Positions 12,901-23,615 of a DNA stretch of 64,000 nucleotides are shown here, one piece after another. The position numbers and the translations under genes were made by a program. A model generated the notes under the pieces. The model did not search any database and had not been told where the DNA came from. It saw nothing but the letters and a program-made list of their open reading frames with translations. Origin of the DNA: Gigaspora rosea (taxonomy: Eukaryota; Glomeromycota; Glomeromycetes; Diversisporales; Gigasporaceae). The stretch spans positions 137,321 to 201,320 of the forward strand of contig QKWP01000061.1 in the NCBI GenBank assembly GCA_003550325.1, in the 5' to 3' direction. Every line of letters starts with the position of its first letter. Position 1 is the first letter of the stretch.

Positions 12901-13979
12901 ACATTGATTATTAGCAAATTTTTTGGGGCTGCTTTGGAATTAGTGTTACATATGATGAATTTGGTGGTAATTATAATGGAACAGGATGAAACCTGTTGTG
13001 AAAGCTACTTTGTAAATCAGGTAGGGTGAATTCACTATTTCACAACTCAGGTTTTGCCTTGTTGTATAATAATTATATACCATATCACTCAGTATAATCT
13101 TATACTGGCCGAAAATTTTATTATTGAAAACTACCCTTGACAAAATTTATCCAGTATTTATTCTGTGTCCTACTAATTTTTAAGTCAGCTGTAAGCACCT
13201 ACAAAATATAACTATTTTATTGGAGTTATTCAACATTTCTAAATTAGACTTTTCTTATAAATTTGAAATAACTCTCAAAAATGTAATTTCGAACTTTGAT
13301 CGAATTAAGCCTAATTCTGGCTATTATTCAAACAATGTCCCTAGACGTTATTTTGAGTTTATACAGTTTATTATCTGTTTTTACTATGTCGGTAATGGTT
13401 ATTGATAGATTTTGTGATTGTGTTAACCAAATATGGATCTTTTCTTGTTTGCGAAAAAATGTGGCAAAGTTTAAAGTACCAATATTATGTGTATATCCTG
13501 AATTGTAAATATATACAGGTTTTTTATTTCGATTGATGAGATCTAAAAAAAAGGTATTGTTTTATTGATATTATTATTATTTTTTTATATGAATTCACTA
13601 ACTGAATACAGTGTATATTTTTTTGGAACTAAATTCGTTAAAGAAAATTTTTTTTTGTTTACTATAAATACTTGCAGAAAGCCAATATACACTATACTAA
13701 GTTAGTATGCAATAATCAAGTTCAGTTAATTTGACAATTTTGATTACTACCTATACTATAATAAATAATTAATCAATGTGTATTATTAATGCTAAGAACA
13801 GGTTGTAAATAAAGTCAGACTTCTCTAGGTGCACACTAAATGCACACTCAAGTGCTGTCCAAATATGTATTTGAACTCTATAAAATGCATTTTTTTCTTA
13901 TTATTCTTTATACGTCAGCAAATTTATAATAGCATAATTTTACGTAAGATTTTACGAACTGTAATATAAGCAAACTATT
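9932..13979. other. AT-rich intergenic stretch with TTATCCGGATAA-like dyads
   Basis: No gene is recognised. Self-complementary words related to TTATCCGGATAA / ATTATCTGGATAAT cluster at about 11350-11430 and 12405-12440, with weaker ones near 7795 and 8370. A GAGCAA...TTGCTC dyad set with CCTGGGTT cores lies at about 12140-12300. Both look like worn subterminal-repeat elements. Small frames such as 10562-10771 and 13220-13508 have no recognisable content. Confidence 0.5.
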
Positions 13980-13982
13980 ATG

Positions 13983-14095
13983 TAATATATTTTGAAATAT
14001 TTTGAAATATCAAATTTTCAAAATATTATGAAAGTAATTTCGAAATATATTTCAAAATATGTTACAAAATATTTCAAATACTTTCAAAATATTTT
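13983..14095. repeat. AT palindrome of GAAATATTTC words
   Basis: ATTTTGAAATATTTTGAAAT and its complement alternate over ~110 bp, so the segment can fold back on itself. The same GAAATATTT word recurs in the 3720-5560 tandem array. Confidence 0.5.
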
Positions 14096-14329
14096 AGGAC
14101 TAGGAAACCAAGCTGGATCAGTAGATCTGTAACCTGGATTGCACATCAGACTGATTTTTCGAAATAGTTCAAAATAGTTCGATGATGTTCAAATTCTGTA
14201 CTACAAGATCAAATTAGATTTTTTGTTTATAATTAGATCTTCTATTTTGTTTATTTTTCACTTTTTGTTTTTTATTTTTTGTTTTTGTTTTATTTATTTA
14301 TTTTTTAATTTTTTTATTTTATTTTTATT

Positions 14330-14890
14330 TTGGCACTTTACAAGAAAACAACCAGGTTTTCAAAACCTTGTGCATGCCAACTATGACTTCTGACGCTTTC
14401 AAGAACACACTTCAGCAATTTCTAAATTTTCAAGAACGCTTTTGTAAAGAAATGAGCGCAAGTTTTTGCAAGTTTTTGAAGTTTTTGCAAGGTTTCGCTT
14501 TATTTATTTTTTAGTTTCATGTTTTCTGTTTTAGTTTTTTTTTATTGGTTTATTTTTAAAAATTTTTTTATTAATTTATTTTATTTTGGCACTTTGCAAG
14601 AAAAACAAACAATTTTCAAAACGTTGCACATGCCAACTATGACTTCTGACACTTTCAAGAATACACCCCCAGCAATTTCCAAATTTTCAAGAATGCTTCT
14701 TTAGAGAAATGGGCACAAGTTTTTCAAGTTTTTGCAAGTTCTTGGAAGTTTTGTTTTTGTTTTTTTTTTTGGTTTATTTTTAAAATTTTTTTTATTAATT
14801 TATTTTATTCGGCACTTTGCGAAAAAAACAAACAACTTTTCAAAATCTTGCACATACAAACTATGACTTCTGACACTTTTAAGAACGATA
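14330..14890. repeat. Tandem repeat, two full and one partial unit (~220-256 bp)
   Basis: GGCACTTT(A/G)CAAGAAAA starts at 14332 and 14588, with a variant at 14811. Each is followed by a shared block containing CTATGACTTCTGAC and CTTTCAAGAA. The units are separated by T-rich runs. No coding frame is conserved between them, so the frame at 14519-14704 is not called a gene. Confidence 0.7.
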
Positions 14891-15386
14891 GAAAACAAAG
14901 AAGCGAAGATAATAGCTAACTGTGGAGTGAGTGAAAATAAGTATGTAGAGCTAGTTTTTTGTATATAGTAATAGAATTAAATGCGACGAAATGCAAAAGT
15001 AGTTTAAAATATTTGTAATACAAAGGGGTGACATTGCATTGTGGACACTTTTTAAAAATTTATACCAAGCTAAATAAATAAAATATCAAGCTAAAAATTA
15101 TATAAAAATTTTATTAAATCTAAGACTCTTAAATAAAAAAAAATTATAAAATTCTATGCAGTAGTTTTAAAATAATTAAGATAATACAAAATTGTGTAAT
15201 TTTATTCTAGTACGAAGCTAGTAATATTAAAAAAATTAATAAAATTATATTTTTATAGTAAAAATTAATTTTTTATTAAATAAACTAAATTTTTAACCTT
15301 ATAAAGTTATTTAATATAACAAATTATATATAATTTGAAATTTTTATAATTTTTTAAAAAATTTAAATTTTTTATGATTTTTTAAA

Positions 15387-15777
15387 GTAAAAGTTAAAAT
15401 ATTAATTTAAATTAATTAATTTCTAAAAGTAATAATTTTTATTGCTATATATAATAATTTTATAAATATTTTTTAAAAATTTTAAAAATGTTAAAAAAAT
15501 ATATAATTTGTTATATTAAATAATATTATTTAGGGTGTGGCGACTTAGAAAAGTTGGTAAGTTGTCACCCCCAAGTGGCAGNGTAAAAGTTAAAATATTA
15601 ATTTAAATTAATTAATTTCTAAAAGTAATAATTTTTATTGCTATATATAATAATTTTATAAATATTTTTTAAAAATTTTAAAAATGTTAAAAAAATATAT
15701 AATTTGTTATATTAAATAATATTATTTAGGGTGTGGCGACTTAGAAAAGTTGGTAAGTTGTCACCCCCAAGTGGCAG
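15387..15777. other. Exact 195-bp duplication flanking a single N (probable assembly join)
   Basis: 15387-15581 and 15583-15777 are the same 195 bp with one N (15582) between them. Exact identity on both sides of an N is what two overlapping contig ends joined without merging would look like, so the duplication is probably not real. Confidence 0.85.
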
Positions 15778-16894
15778 GTCTAGGGTTCAAATCCCACTGA
15801 CGACGCTTTGAAAAATAGACCTGTGTTCCGGTAACTGTTTCCTGTCGATCGGTTGGGTACATTACCTGTAGTCCTTGGTTACCATCTCGAATGGGAGCCT
15901 TCGGGCGAAGTTGTGCCTTGTGACACAGACAAATCCAAGGAACCGGAGAAACAGAAACCCATTTGGCAAGACCCGAGTAAGGAGGTAGCAAAGATCTTCG
16001 ACGGTGCTACCAAAACCGGAATATCAGAAACCGGAGCTGGAGAACTGGACGATATGACCTTTGGAGGAGAGGGTCCAACAATCTGGCTGCTGGAGTCGTA
16101 CCGGAGGAAAAGGACCTATGTTATAGAAGTAGGTACCAGGGGGAGAAAAACCATAATGGCACCTAATGCCGGGTAGATCAACCCTCCCGGGCCAACTGGA
16201 TTGGAAGTCTGGGAAACTGGTGAAGGACCGATAGGAAAGTGATGGTGGGTACCGGGGTTGGAGCGAACCTTACAAGGGCAGAAGTAGGTATTGGTAAGAG
16301 GACAGAGTAACCCTGTCTCGCAAGTGTTGGCCTCGGCCATAGCGATAAGTACTGAAATGTAGATGAATACCTGATATGGGACAGGTACCGCTCTACCAAG
16401 TCTCTCGTCGAGGATAACAGGACTGGGAATACCCGGCTGGGTCCTAAGGCAATGGAAAGCATCCGGAACTTGCTGACTGACTTATGTAATGGGCCTGTTC
16501 TGGTGATACAAGATGGGTTGGCAGGTGGAATATGGATCAGAGGGTTTAAATAGGCAATTCGCATAGTTGGGTTGCAGGTATGGCAGCTAGTGTGGAACCC
16601 TTGGGCGGACCACTTAAATTAGACACCAAAAGTGTACGTGTGGCTAGATGTATTCTCGTCTAGGACCAGAGGGTTTAAATAGGCAATTCCCGTAGTTGGG
16701 TTGCAGGTATGGCAGCTAGTGTGGAACCCTTGGGCGGACCACTTAAATTAGACACCAAAAGTGTACGTGTGGCTAGATGTATCCTTGTCTATGTAACAAA
16801 TGCCAGTACTCCCCTAGAGGATACCAACGGCCCTAATATCTTGAATAAAATTCCTAAGTCCCAAGATGGGCACTTTAATTAAAAAAAATATTAT
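15729..16894 (+). mobile_element. Long tRNA-headed SINE (~1.16 kb), A-rich tail
   Basis: The head (about 15729-15800) resembles a tRNA: a D-arm-like GTTGGTAAG (A-box region) and a B box GGGTTCAAATCCC at the usual spacing. The body is markedly richer in G+C than its surroundings, has no convincing protein frame, and ends with an A-rich tail near 16880-16890. A 9-bp repeat TATTATTTA stands at both edges (15720-15728 and 16895-16903), consistent with target-primed retroposition. It is long for a SINE. Inside, a 129-bp block is duplicated (listed separately). It sits within the long-TIR element. Confidence 0.6.
16538..16795 (+). repeat. 129-bp direct duplication inside the SINE
   Basis: The block starting CAGAGGGTTTAAATAGGCAA occurs at 16538 and 16667, nearly identical. 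It contains GGGCGGACCACTTAAAT and GTACGTGTGGCTAGATGTA. A related module is found in the SINE at 58162-58796 on the other strand. Confidence 0.85.
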
Positions 16895-17309
16895 TATTAT
16901 TTAAAAAAAAATTAAGTTTATATATTACTATATTTAGTAATTCTATTTATTATATAAGTTATATTAAAATTACTAGCTTTGTACTGGTGTTTCATTACAC
17001 AAATTTGTGTTACTTTAATTATTTTAAAAACTACTGCATAGAATTTTATAATTTTTTTTTATTTAAAAGCCTTAGATTTAATAAACTTTTTATATAATTT
17101 TTAGCTTGATATTATATTTTTAGCTTGATATAAATTTTTAAAAAGTGTCCACAATGCACTGTCACACCCTTAATGTAAAAATAATACTGTATAATAATGT
17201 AATATGTGATTCCATCATTTATCTCGCTCACAGCCGGTTTGCTGCGGTAGGTGGGAAACAACAGGCTGCTTCCAGTGCAATCACGATTGCTTTTTCGCGG
17301 GATGTCAGC

Positions 17310-18470
17310 TAGGGCTGTTAATCGGTCCGTCCTGTCCATCCTGGTTAAAAGACTGCGGTCCAGGACCGAATAGGACCGATGATCAATATAATACTTTTTT
17401 GCTATAACGATGAAATTAAGTTTATCAGTATAAAGAATTTCAATACTGACAATAAGCTTTTCAAATTTATAACATTTGCTTATATGATATAAGAGGAGCA
17501 ATAGTTATTTATTAATTAATACGTTTGATAATTTTAGTCATACATAAATTATGGATTAGAAAGTAATATAGTATATTAATATAGCAAAATAACATTTTTT
17601 TATTAACTTTGTAAATATGAGCATTATAGTTAAAATTAGTTAAAATTGCTTTTAAACACTTAACATTCGATAATTTGATTGAATAATATAATCAAAATTG
17701 GGCTTGCCAAATGTTCAATCTTGTACTGATTCAAGGCAAGAATTGTCTTAATATATGGAAATATTGAAGTAAATTAATAAAGCGATTAGATGTTACTTGC
17801 ATAGTAAAAAAAATATTTATTAATATAATATTGTTAGTGTTTACATTTCTGTCAAATACTTAAAAATTTATAAACCTAATATATTTAATTAAAAAAAATA
17901 AAAAAAAAAGAAGTATACTACTAGTGTCGGATTATTTCCAAGTTAAGATCAAAAAAAATTTATTTGGTAAAATGTTATAGTATAAAAGTTTTATATGTAT
18001 TTTATAAGCACCATAAAATTATATACATATATATAAAAAAAAACCTGCTACTGTAACAGGAAAAAAGTTTTGTGTTTTGGGACACGAGATTGAGGCAAGC
18101 TAATAGTTAATTTAGTCGAATGTAAATTATAATTTTAATCGTTATTTCGTGCAAATTGTAAATCAACTGATCACGCCATTGCTGTCATTCATAAATTTCT
18201 CTATTTTATTAACATTAACAACAGCCCGTTCTCATTATATATTAAATCTTGTTTAACAAACTAAGGGGTTTTTTGAATTTTAACCCAAAACAACGTTTTA
18301 TAGCTGTTTTCGAAATGTGTATTATCAAAATAATATTTAGTTTGATATTTACTATTAGGACCGACGATCCTTTCAGTCCGTCCTAAAAGGACCGGGCCGG
18401 TCCAGTCCCTGGACGGACCGAAGGACCGTCGGTCAGGACCGGATCGACTAGTTCCGGTCAACTCGCTTCT
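17310..18470. mobile_element. hAT-like non-autonomous element with GGACCG words
   Basis: The left end begins TAGGGCTGTTAATCGGTCC, a hAT-like terminus, and the first ~80 bp carry several CGGTCC/GGACCG words. The last ~110 bp (about 18356-18465) are packed with the same word in both orientations. The middle is AT-rich and non-coding. Subterminal repeats in both orientations are typical of hAT transposase-binding ends. The outermost right end does not match the left well, so that boundary is uncertain. Confidence 0.5.
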
Positions 18471-18502
18471 CAATCATGTGTTTTGCTAACTTTCAATAAA
18501 TA

Positions 18503-19855
18503 CAGTGATCGGAAGTAAATCACCGGAAATTTCCAGATCTACCGGGAATTTCATATACGTATGATAATCTTTTTTTTAACGTACATACGTCTTTTTTCAC
18601 TTGTGTTTTTTTTTTAACACACAATTTTAATTGTTTTTGATGATAAAAAAACCCTCCCGCCAAGAATTAAGCCTAGAACAACGAAGCCGTATTGCCGGCG
18701 CTTACCTGTGTGGTGTTAAACCACTTGACATTGCAAAAGTTTTTGATCTCCCGAAATCAACGGTGTATGACACTGTTAAGCGATATGAAGAGACAGGCTC
18801 AGAGCATCCGAACAAACGCCCTGGTCGCCCCGAAGCTCTCTCTGCGCGTGACAAACGCTCTTTAGTTCGTATTACAAAAAAAAATCGGAAGGAACCCTTG
18901 GCTGTCATCACTAACGAATTCAACGTCCAACATGATACGACGCTTACCACCAAAACTATTCGAAAGTACCTCCACAATTTAGGTTGGAGAAACTGTGTCG
19001 CCTGTCGAAAACCTCTTTTAGACAAAAGAAAAGCACTGGAGCGAAAAAAATGGTGCCGTGAACATTTAAAATGGGTAAATGAATGGCAAATGGTTGTTTT
19101 TACGGACGAGTCAAGGTTTTGTCTTCACAAAGCAGATGGTCGTGAAAGAACTTGGCGTCGAGTTAATGAAAAATATCATAAAGATTGTATAAATACGACT
19201 ATGAAGTTTGGTGGTGGTTCTGTAATGTTTTGGGGCTGTTTTTGTTGGTGGGGCGTTGGACCGTTAGTAAGAATTAAGGGTAATATGAATTCGGATAGTT
19301 ATGTTGATATTCTTGCAAAATATTTTATTCCTTGGGCAAATTCTTTAATGGAAAAACATCATGGTGAAATAAATTTAATTTTTCAACAAGATTTGGCTTC
19401 TATTCATACATCTACATATTCAGAATGGTGGATGAATTCGCATAATTTTAATATATTAAATTGGGCACCGTATAGCCCTGATCTTAACCCGATTGAAAAT
19501 CTTTGGGAACGTCTTGATTCTGCAGTTCGTAACAGAAAACCCATGCCTACAAAGTTAGAAGAATTAGTTAAAATTATAGAAGAGGAATGGTATAACTTAT
19601 CAATTGAATATATTCGTTCACTTATCTGTAGTATGCCAAATCGAGTAAAGACAATATATAAAGCCCGAGGATGGTACTGTAAATATTAAATAACCCAGGG
19701 TTTTTTTTTTTTAGGAATGTAAATATAAATATTTTATTTTATTTTATATAATTATTTTGTAATTATATAAAATATAATAAAATAAAAATCGTACGTAAAA
19801 TTTGGCCTCTTATGTGTTACCTATAAAATTTCCGGTGATTTACTTCCGATCACTG
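18503..19855 (+). mobile_element. Tc1/mariner transposon, complete-looking (1353 bp)
   Basis: Perfect 30-bp terminal inverted repeats begin CAGTGATCGGAAG at both ends, flanked by TA dinucleotides (18501-18502 and 19856-19857), the target duplication of this superfamily. One uninterrupted transposase frame fills the inside. Intact ends, TA duplication and open frame suggest a recent and possibly still mobile copy. Confidence 0.95.
18640..19689 (+). CDS. Tc1/mariner (IS630-type) transposase, 349 aa
   Basis: Cut-and-paste transposase that binds the element's inverted repeats and moves it to TA sites. The N-terminal ~110 residues hold a helix-turn-helix of the Tc1 type (ISKxF-like DIAKVFDLPKSTVYDTV, then an RPGRPEALSARD linker). 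The DDE catalytic core follows: first Asp in VVFTDESRF (~residue 160), second in LIFQQDLASIH (~residue 250), third acidic residue in PDLNPIENLWERL. The first ATG is at 18640; the frame is open three codons further upstream but only from a TTG. The length matches the usual ~340-350 residues. No disrupting change is seen. Confidence 0.92.
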   Translation: MIKKPSRQELSLEQRSRIAGAYLCGVKPLDIAKVFDLPKSTVYDTVKRYEETGSEHPNKRPGRPEALSARDKRSLVRITKKNRKEPLAVITNEFNVQHDTTLTTKTIRKYLHNLGWRNCVACRKPLLDKRKALERKKWCREHLKWVNEWQMVVFTDESRFCLHKADGRERTWRRVNEKYHKDCINTTMKFGGGSVMFWGCFCWWGVGPLVRIKGNMNSDSYVDILAKYFIPWANSLMEKHHGEINLIFQQDLASIHTSTYSEWWMNSHNFNILNWAPYSPDLNPIENLWERLDSAVRNRKPMPTKLEELVKIIEEEWYNLSIEYIRSLICSMPNRVKTIYKARGWYCKY

Positions 19856-20140
19856 TAAATCAAAAATCATCTGCCGGCATAATCCAAAAATGTGTTGTGT
19901 GACGCAATGCTTTTCGATTTAGGGATTTTTGCTATTCGCTGGTACGTAGATCAGAATCAGAATTAGTTTATACTATAAAATTAGAATAAAAATTCTTGGA
20001 TAAAATTAATTAGCACATACGTGGTTTTGTCATCTATAAGATCTTCGACAGAATTTTTAAAAATTCATTAAGGTTAGGGTTAGGGTCAGGGCAGATTATT
20101 CGTAAAATCGTCAAAGGAAAACTTTTGTTATAGCTGAGTT

Positions 20141-20290
20141 ATGAGCGATTTATTACACCTGATCTTGAAATCTGATTGGTTTGCGCAAAAATTAGTGTTA
20201 GATGAATTTTACAGGAAGGGTCCCAAAAATTCCGGGTTGGATGCGTCGGATCTAGGTCGGCGTTTAGCCAAAGTTGTTAGCAAGTTCTAT
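20141..20290 (+). pseudogene. Truncated frame cut by the Ngaro-type insertion, unknown
   Basis: From ATG 20141 about 50 codons of protein-like text (Leu-Leu-His-Leu-Ile-Leu-Lys-Ser-Asp-Trp, then a Gly-Leu-Asp-Ala-Ser-Asp-Leu-Gly-Arg-Arg segment) run straight into the left direct repeat of the retroelement at 20290. No family is recognised and no continuation is evident past 25502. It may be a host gene 5' end broken by the insertion, or chance. The rest of 19858-20289 is non-coding; a short run of TTAGGG-like units lies at 20083-20097. Confidence 0.3.
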
Positions 20291-20657
20291 GAAACGCACG
20301 TGAACGAAGTCACAGGTCGGTCATTTGTCACGAGACCATGGACCGGGGCCATGACGTAGCCAAGTAGGGTAAGTATGAGGCATTGGCAGGTGAAAATTGT
20401 AAAATAGAGGAGTTTACATAAAATGAGATATTGCGTGGGAATTATTGGTACGTTAGGTAAGTATGAGGTATTGGTGATGGAATTTTATGAGATATGGAGA
20501 GGGGGGTAAAAGTGAAGTTCTGCGTGGGAAATTATGTAGTGTGAGAGTAAGGATGAGGTCATAGGAGGTGGTTATTTAAGGAAAAGAATGGAATTTGTTC
20601 TCCACCTTTTGTTTTTGCTGCTGAGCTTGACGCAAATCCAGCTTTGTCGTTAGCACC
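20290..20657 (+). repeat. Split direct repeat A1 (368 bp)
   Basis: Starts TGAAACGCACGTGAACGAAG and ends GTCGTTAGCACC. It matches A2 at 24886-25253 over the same length with few differences and marks the left end of the retroelement. Confidence 0.85.
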
Positions 20658-20801
20658 ACGTGGTCCTAACGAAACAAAAAAAAAAAAAAGAAAGAAAAAA
20701 AAAAAAAAGAAGAGAAGAAAAATGGTATTAGTAGAAGATGAAAATGAAGTGCAGGAAGTCTTACCAGCTGTTTTAGCATTGGAGAGTGGTGTGGGTACGA
20801 T

Positions 20802-21908
20802 TTGGAGGAGTCTTCGCACCCGGGGTTGAAGAGTACGTTAGATCGGTTGCCAGTGGAGACGTTAAAATTGTTATGTAATGGCGAAGGTTTGTCAGAGGCG
20901 GGAGTAAAACGAGATTTGGTAGAAAGATTGGCAGGAAGGGTAGTAAATAAGTCAAAGAGGAAGGAGGGTTTAGATGATTGTAGTCAAGGTAAAAATATGT
21001 GGAGAGAGAGTGATACGGGTTTTGATGGTGGAAAATTTGGGAGAGGTTTTGAGAGAAGAGCGGGACCAGTTGAAGGGGATACCAGGACGCAAGATTCTGA
21101 TTTTCAATTTTTGCCGTTGGAACGATCTCTGGAAAAGTCGATTCAAGCAACGTTAGAGAAAGCGGTAGGGGAAATTAAAAGAAGCGTACAGGTGATGCAA
21201 AGTGGTGAGGAGAGTAAGTATTGGCCGAGAGAGAAGTTTAGTAAGGCGAGGGATCAGTTTGAATATGATGAGTGGTGTAGAGTTGGGAGATTTTTGGATA
21301 GTGCGTTGGTGAACAGAGATTGGGAAATGATAGGAAAAGTACGGGATGCTGCGGCTACTAGGGCTTTTACGTTGAGAGTAGCCAAGAAGGAGGGTTGGCA
21401 TGTAGCGGCCGGAATTAAAGATCCGTTAGAAGATGATCCAATGGAGGTGTTTTTTCAAGAGAAACTGGCAAGTGCCAGACAGTCAGCAAGGAATAGTCGC
21501 CCGAGAAGGGATGAAAAATCTGATTTATCAGGTGCGTCCTTTGCAAATGTTTCCGGGAGTATGGCGCCGAACCCGATGATGCAGTGGTCTATGCCGGGCC
21601 AACCATATTTTCAGCAGCCTGGCCAACCAAGTTTTGTTTCGGGCAGAATACCAGCGTATGGAAATATGGCACCATACCCGAATACCTATCAGTATAGGTA
21701 CGAGAACCAGAGAAGACCATGGGGTCGGTCGTGGGCAGGTCAAAGTAATCCTAGGTCTTATATTCCAAATAACCCTAGGAAATGGAGTGGGAACTCGGGA
21801 ATTGTTTGTTTCATTTGCGAAGAGAGAGGCCATATTGCTTGGGATTGCCCGCAAAAGAGGTCAGGGCGGCCCTTTCGAAGAGCAGAGTCAGAACAAGAAA
21901 AGGCCTGA
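20802..21908 (+). CDS. Gag-like protein of the Ngaro-type element
   Basis: Near the N-terminus (residues ~18-45) a SAP-like motif is visible: Leu-Lys-Leu-Leu-Cys...Gly-Leu-Ser...Gly-Val-Lys-Arg-Asp-Leu-Val-Glu-Arg-Leu. The middle is helical and charged. The C-terminus has Gly/Pro/Tyr/Gln-rich text and a CCHC zinc knuckle (CFICEERGHIAWDC), the usual nucleic-acid-binding end of a gag. The frame opens from a non-ATG codon; the true N-terminus is uncertain. The next frame (RT/RNase H) follows closely. Confidence 0.7.
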   Translation: MEESSHPGLKSTLDRLPVETLKLLCNGEGLSEAGVKRDLVERLAGRVVNKSKRKEGLDDCSQGKNMWRESDTGFDGGKFGRGFERRAGPVEGDTRTQDSDFQFLPLERSLEKSIQATLEKAVGEIKRSVQVMQSGEESKYWPREKFSKARDQFEYDEWCRVGRFLDSALVNRDWEMIGKVRDAAATRAFTLRVAKKEGWHVAAGIKDPLEDDPMEVFFQEKLASARQSARNSRPRRDEKSDLSGASFANVSGSMAPNPMMQWSMPGQPYFQQPGQPSFVSGRIPAYGNMAPYPNTYQYRYENQRRPWGRSWAGQSNPRSYIPNNPRKWSGNSGIVCFICEERGHIAWDCPQKRSGRPFRRAESEQEKA

Positions 21909-21983
21909 CCACACTCGGGAAGAAAAAGGTCGGGGAGAGGAGAGTGTTGTAGGAAGGATTCATCTGGAGGCTTCAGTAAGTTA

Positions 21984-23615
21984 TTGGAAAAGCGTGATAA
22001 ACCCTGCGGCATTGGTGGTGTTTTGGTTGGAAAACAAAATACCTCTGTTTCCGAAGGGGTGAAATCATTAGCTCTAGGAAAAATGCCAAAACAATTCGAG
22101 TTTACAGCCGAAGAGTTGTTGTGGGTGAATCACGAAGTGGAAAGGTTGATGAAAGTAGGAGCGGTAGAGTTGGTGTATGTGGGGAAAGAAAGACCAGATT
22201 TTTTGCTGGAAGTAAGTCCGGTATTTTTAGTACCGAAGGTAGGGCCCAAGAGATATCGGTTGGTGATAGATTTGAGAAGGCTGAATCGGGTGTTGCCAGT
22301 GAAGGCGTTTCGTTTCGAGGGGCTCAGAGGCTTGTTAAGGACCATTGGGAAAAGTTGGTGGATAATAGTGTTCGACTTGAGGGATGGTTACCACCACGTG
22401 TTGATGGACAGATGGGCGCAACGGTTTCTAGGTTTCAGGGTAGGGGAGAAATGGTTTCACTACACGGTTCTCCCGTTTGGGCTATCCCAATCACCATGGA
22501 TATTTTCGAAAATTATGAGGGCTTTGATAGGGTCCTGGAGGTCACGGGGAGTATACTGCGGCAATCATATCGACGACGTATGGGTGGCGAGCCCATCGAA
22601 GGAAGTGTTACTAGAAATAAGGGAGAGGGTGATAGAGGTCGATTTAAAAGGTTGTGGACTTGTGAGAGCAATAGAAAAAGGATGTTGGGAACCTACACGA
22701 AGGGTAAAAATTTATGGGTTGATTGTCGATACGGAAAAGGCGATAGTCGAGGTTCCAGTGGAAAAAATCCAGAAGGTACGGGAAGAGTTGAGTACGGTCG
22801 AAAATTTGGAGGAGATATCGGTGAGGAGAGTAGCGTCGATTGCAGGGAAAATTCAAAGTTTTGCCCGAGCTTTTTTACCAGCTCAGGTGAAATGTCTGGA
22901 ATTTTACTCGACTATAGATGCGGCAAATCGGACCCGGCACGAGTGGGACGAAAGTGTGCGGTTGACAAGAAAAGCGCGAGAGGATATAAGATGGTTGAGG
23001 GAAAATATGAGCAGTTGGAACAGAAAGCCAGCTTGGAAACTAGCGCGTATAAAAGCGGTATTCATCGATGCGTCAACAACGGGTTGGTGCGGTATATATT
23101 TGGACTACAAGGCGGCGGAAAGTTGGCCGAATCGATTTCGTTCGACAGAAATAGCCCAACTAGAAAGTTTGGCGGCACTAAGGGCGCTGGAATCTTTTGT
23201 AATGATTCTAAAGCACTCTTGGGTAACTTTGTTTATAGACAACAAGGTGGCTGTAAAAACAGTAACCCAAGGGGGGAGGTGCCCTTGGCAAAAAGACATT
23301 GCGAGGTTCCTCTGGGAGTTTTGTGCAATAAACAACGTGTGGATTTACGAGGTCAGGTGGATACCAAGCGAAGAAAATCCCGCGGACTATCTGACGAGAG
23401 TGTGGAATACGGGAGATTGGGAATTGGACAACCAGGTGTTTTTCGATCTAGAGAGAAGATGGGGACCGCTGACGGTAGATCGTTTTGCGAACCACTTAAA
23501 TACAAAGAAGAGGCGGCTCAACAGTTATCATTTTTGCCCAGGTTCGGAAGCAATCAATTGCTTCACCCAAGACTGGGGACTGGAAAGAAATTATGCGTGC
23601 CCCCTTTCGGTTTGA
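21984..23615 (+). CDS. Reverse transcriptase / RNase H of the Ngaro-type element
   Basis: The reverse transcriptase region spans about residues 60-240: RLVIDLRRLN, a FDLRDGYHH segment, LPFGLSQSPWIFSK, and an (H)IDDV catalytic box as in DIRS/Ngaro. RNase H follows: AVFIDAST with its Asp, an internal AQLESLAALRAL helix with its Glu, LFIDNKVAV with its Asp, and WIPSEENPADYLTR. The end carries the VDRFANHLN-type segment usual before the recombinase in this clade. It copies the element's RNA into DNA. It overlaps the start of the recombinase region. Confidence 0.85.
   Translation: MEKRDKPCGIGGVLVGKQNTSVSEGVKSLALGKMPKQFEFTAEELLWVNHEVERLMKVGAVELVYVGKERPDFLLEVSPVFLVPKVGPKRYRLVIDLRRLNRVLPVKAFRFEGLRGLLRTIGKSWWIIVFDLRDGYHHVLMDRWAQRFLGFRVGEKWFHYTVLPFGLSQSPWIFSKIMRALIGSWRSRGVYCGNHIDDVWVASPSKEVLLEIRERVIEVDLKGCGLVRAIEKGCWEPTRRVKIYGLIVDTEKAIVEVPVEKIQKVREELSTVENLEEISVRRVASIAGKIQSFARAFLPAQVKCLEFYSTIDAANRTRHEWDESVRLTRKAREDIRWLRENMSSWNRKPAWKLARIKAVFIDASTTGWCGIYLDYKAAESWPNRFRSTEIAQLESLAALRALESFVMILKHSWVTLFIDNKVAVKTVTQGGRCPWQKDIARFLWEFCAINNVWIYEVRWIPSEENPADYLTRVWNTGDWELDNQVFFDLERRWGPLTVDRFANHLNTKKRRLNSYHFCPGSEAINCFTQDWGLERNYACPLSV

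Larger units (their letters stand above)
15023..17171. mobile_element. Element with ~215-bp terminal inverted repeats carrying a SINE
   Basis: The left end (15023-~15240) and right end (~16955-17171) are inverted copies. Both read inward GCATTGTGGACACTTTTTAA, then CAAGCTAAAAATTATATAAA, then ATTCTATGCAGTAGTTTT, then a shared AGCTAGTAAT block. The long inverted ends suggest a non-autonomous Mutator-like or fold-back DNA transposon. No transposase is visible. The middle holds AT-rich filler and a GC-richer SINE-like insert. Target duplications are not convincing. About 196 bp of its length is an exact duplication around an N and may be an assembly artefact. Confidence 0.7.

Noticed and set aside
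7053-13508. Several frames of 60-84 codons in AT-rich DNA
   Set aside because: Lys/Asn/Phe/Ile-rich text typical of random AT-rich sequence; no domain, no splice context, no repeat partner.
15853-16564. Frames of 74-128 codons on both strands in the GC-rich body of the SINE
   Set aside because: They overlap each other on opposite strands, share no recognisable domain, and the region has tRNA-like promoter boxes and an A-rich tail; a non-coding retroposon explains it better.
20083-20100. TTAGGG-like run as telomere or interstitial telomere
   Set aside because: Only about two to three imperfect units, too few to mean more than chance.
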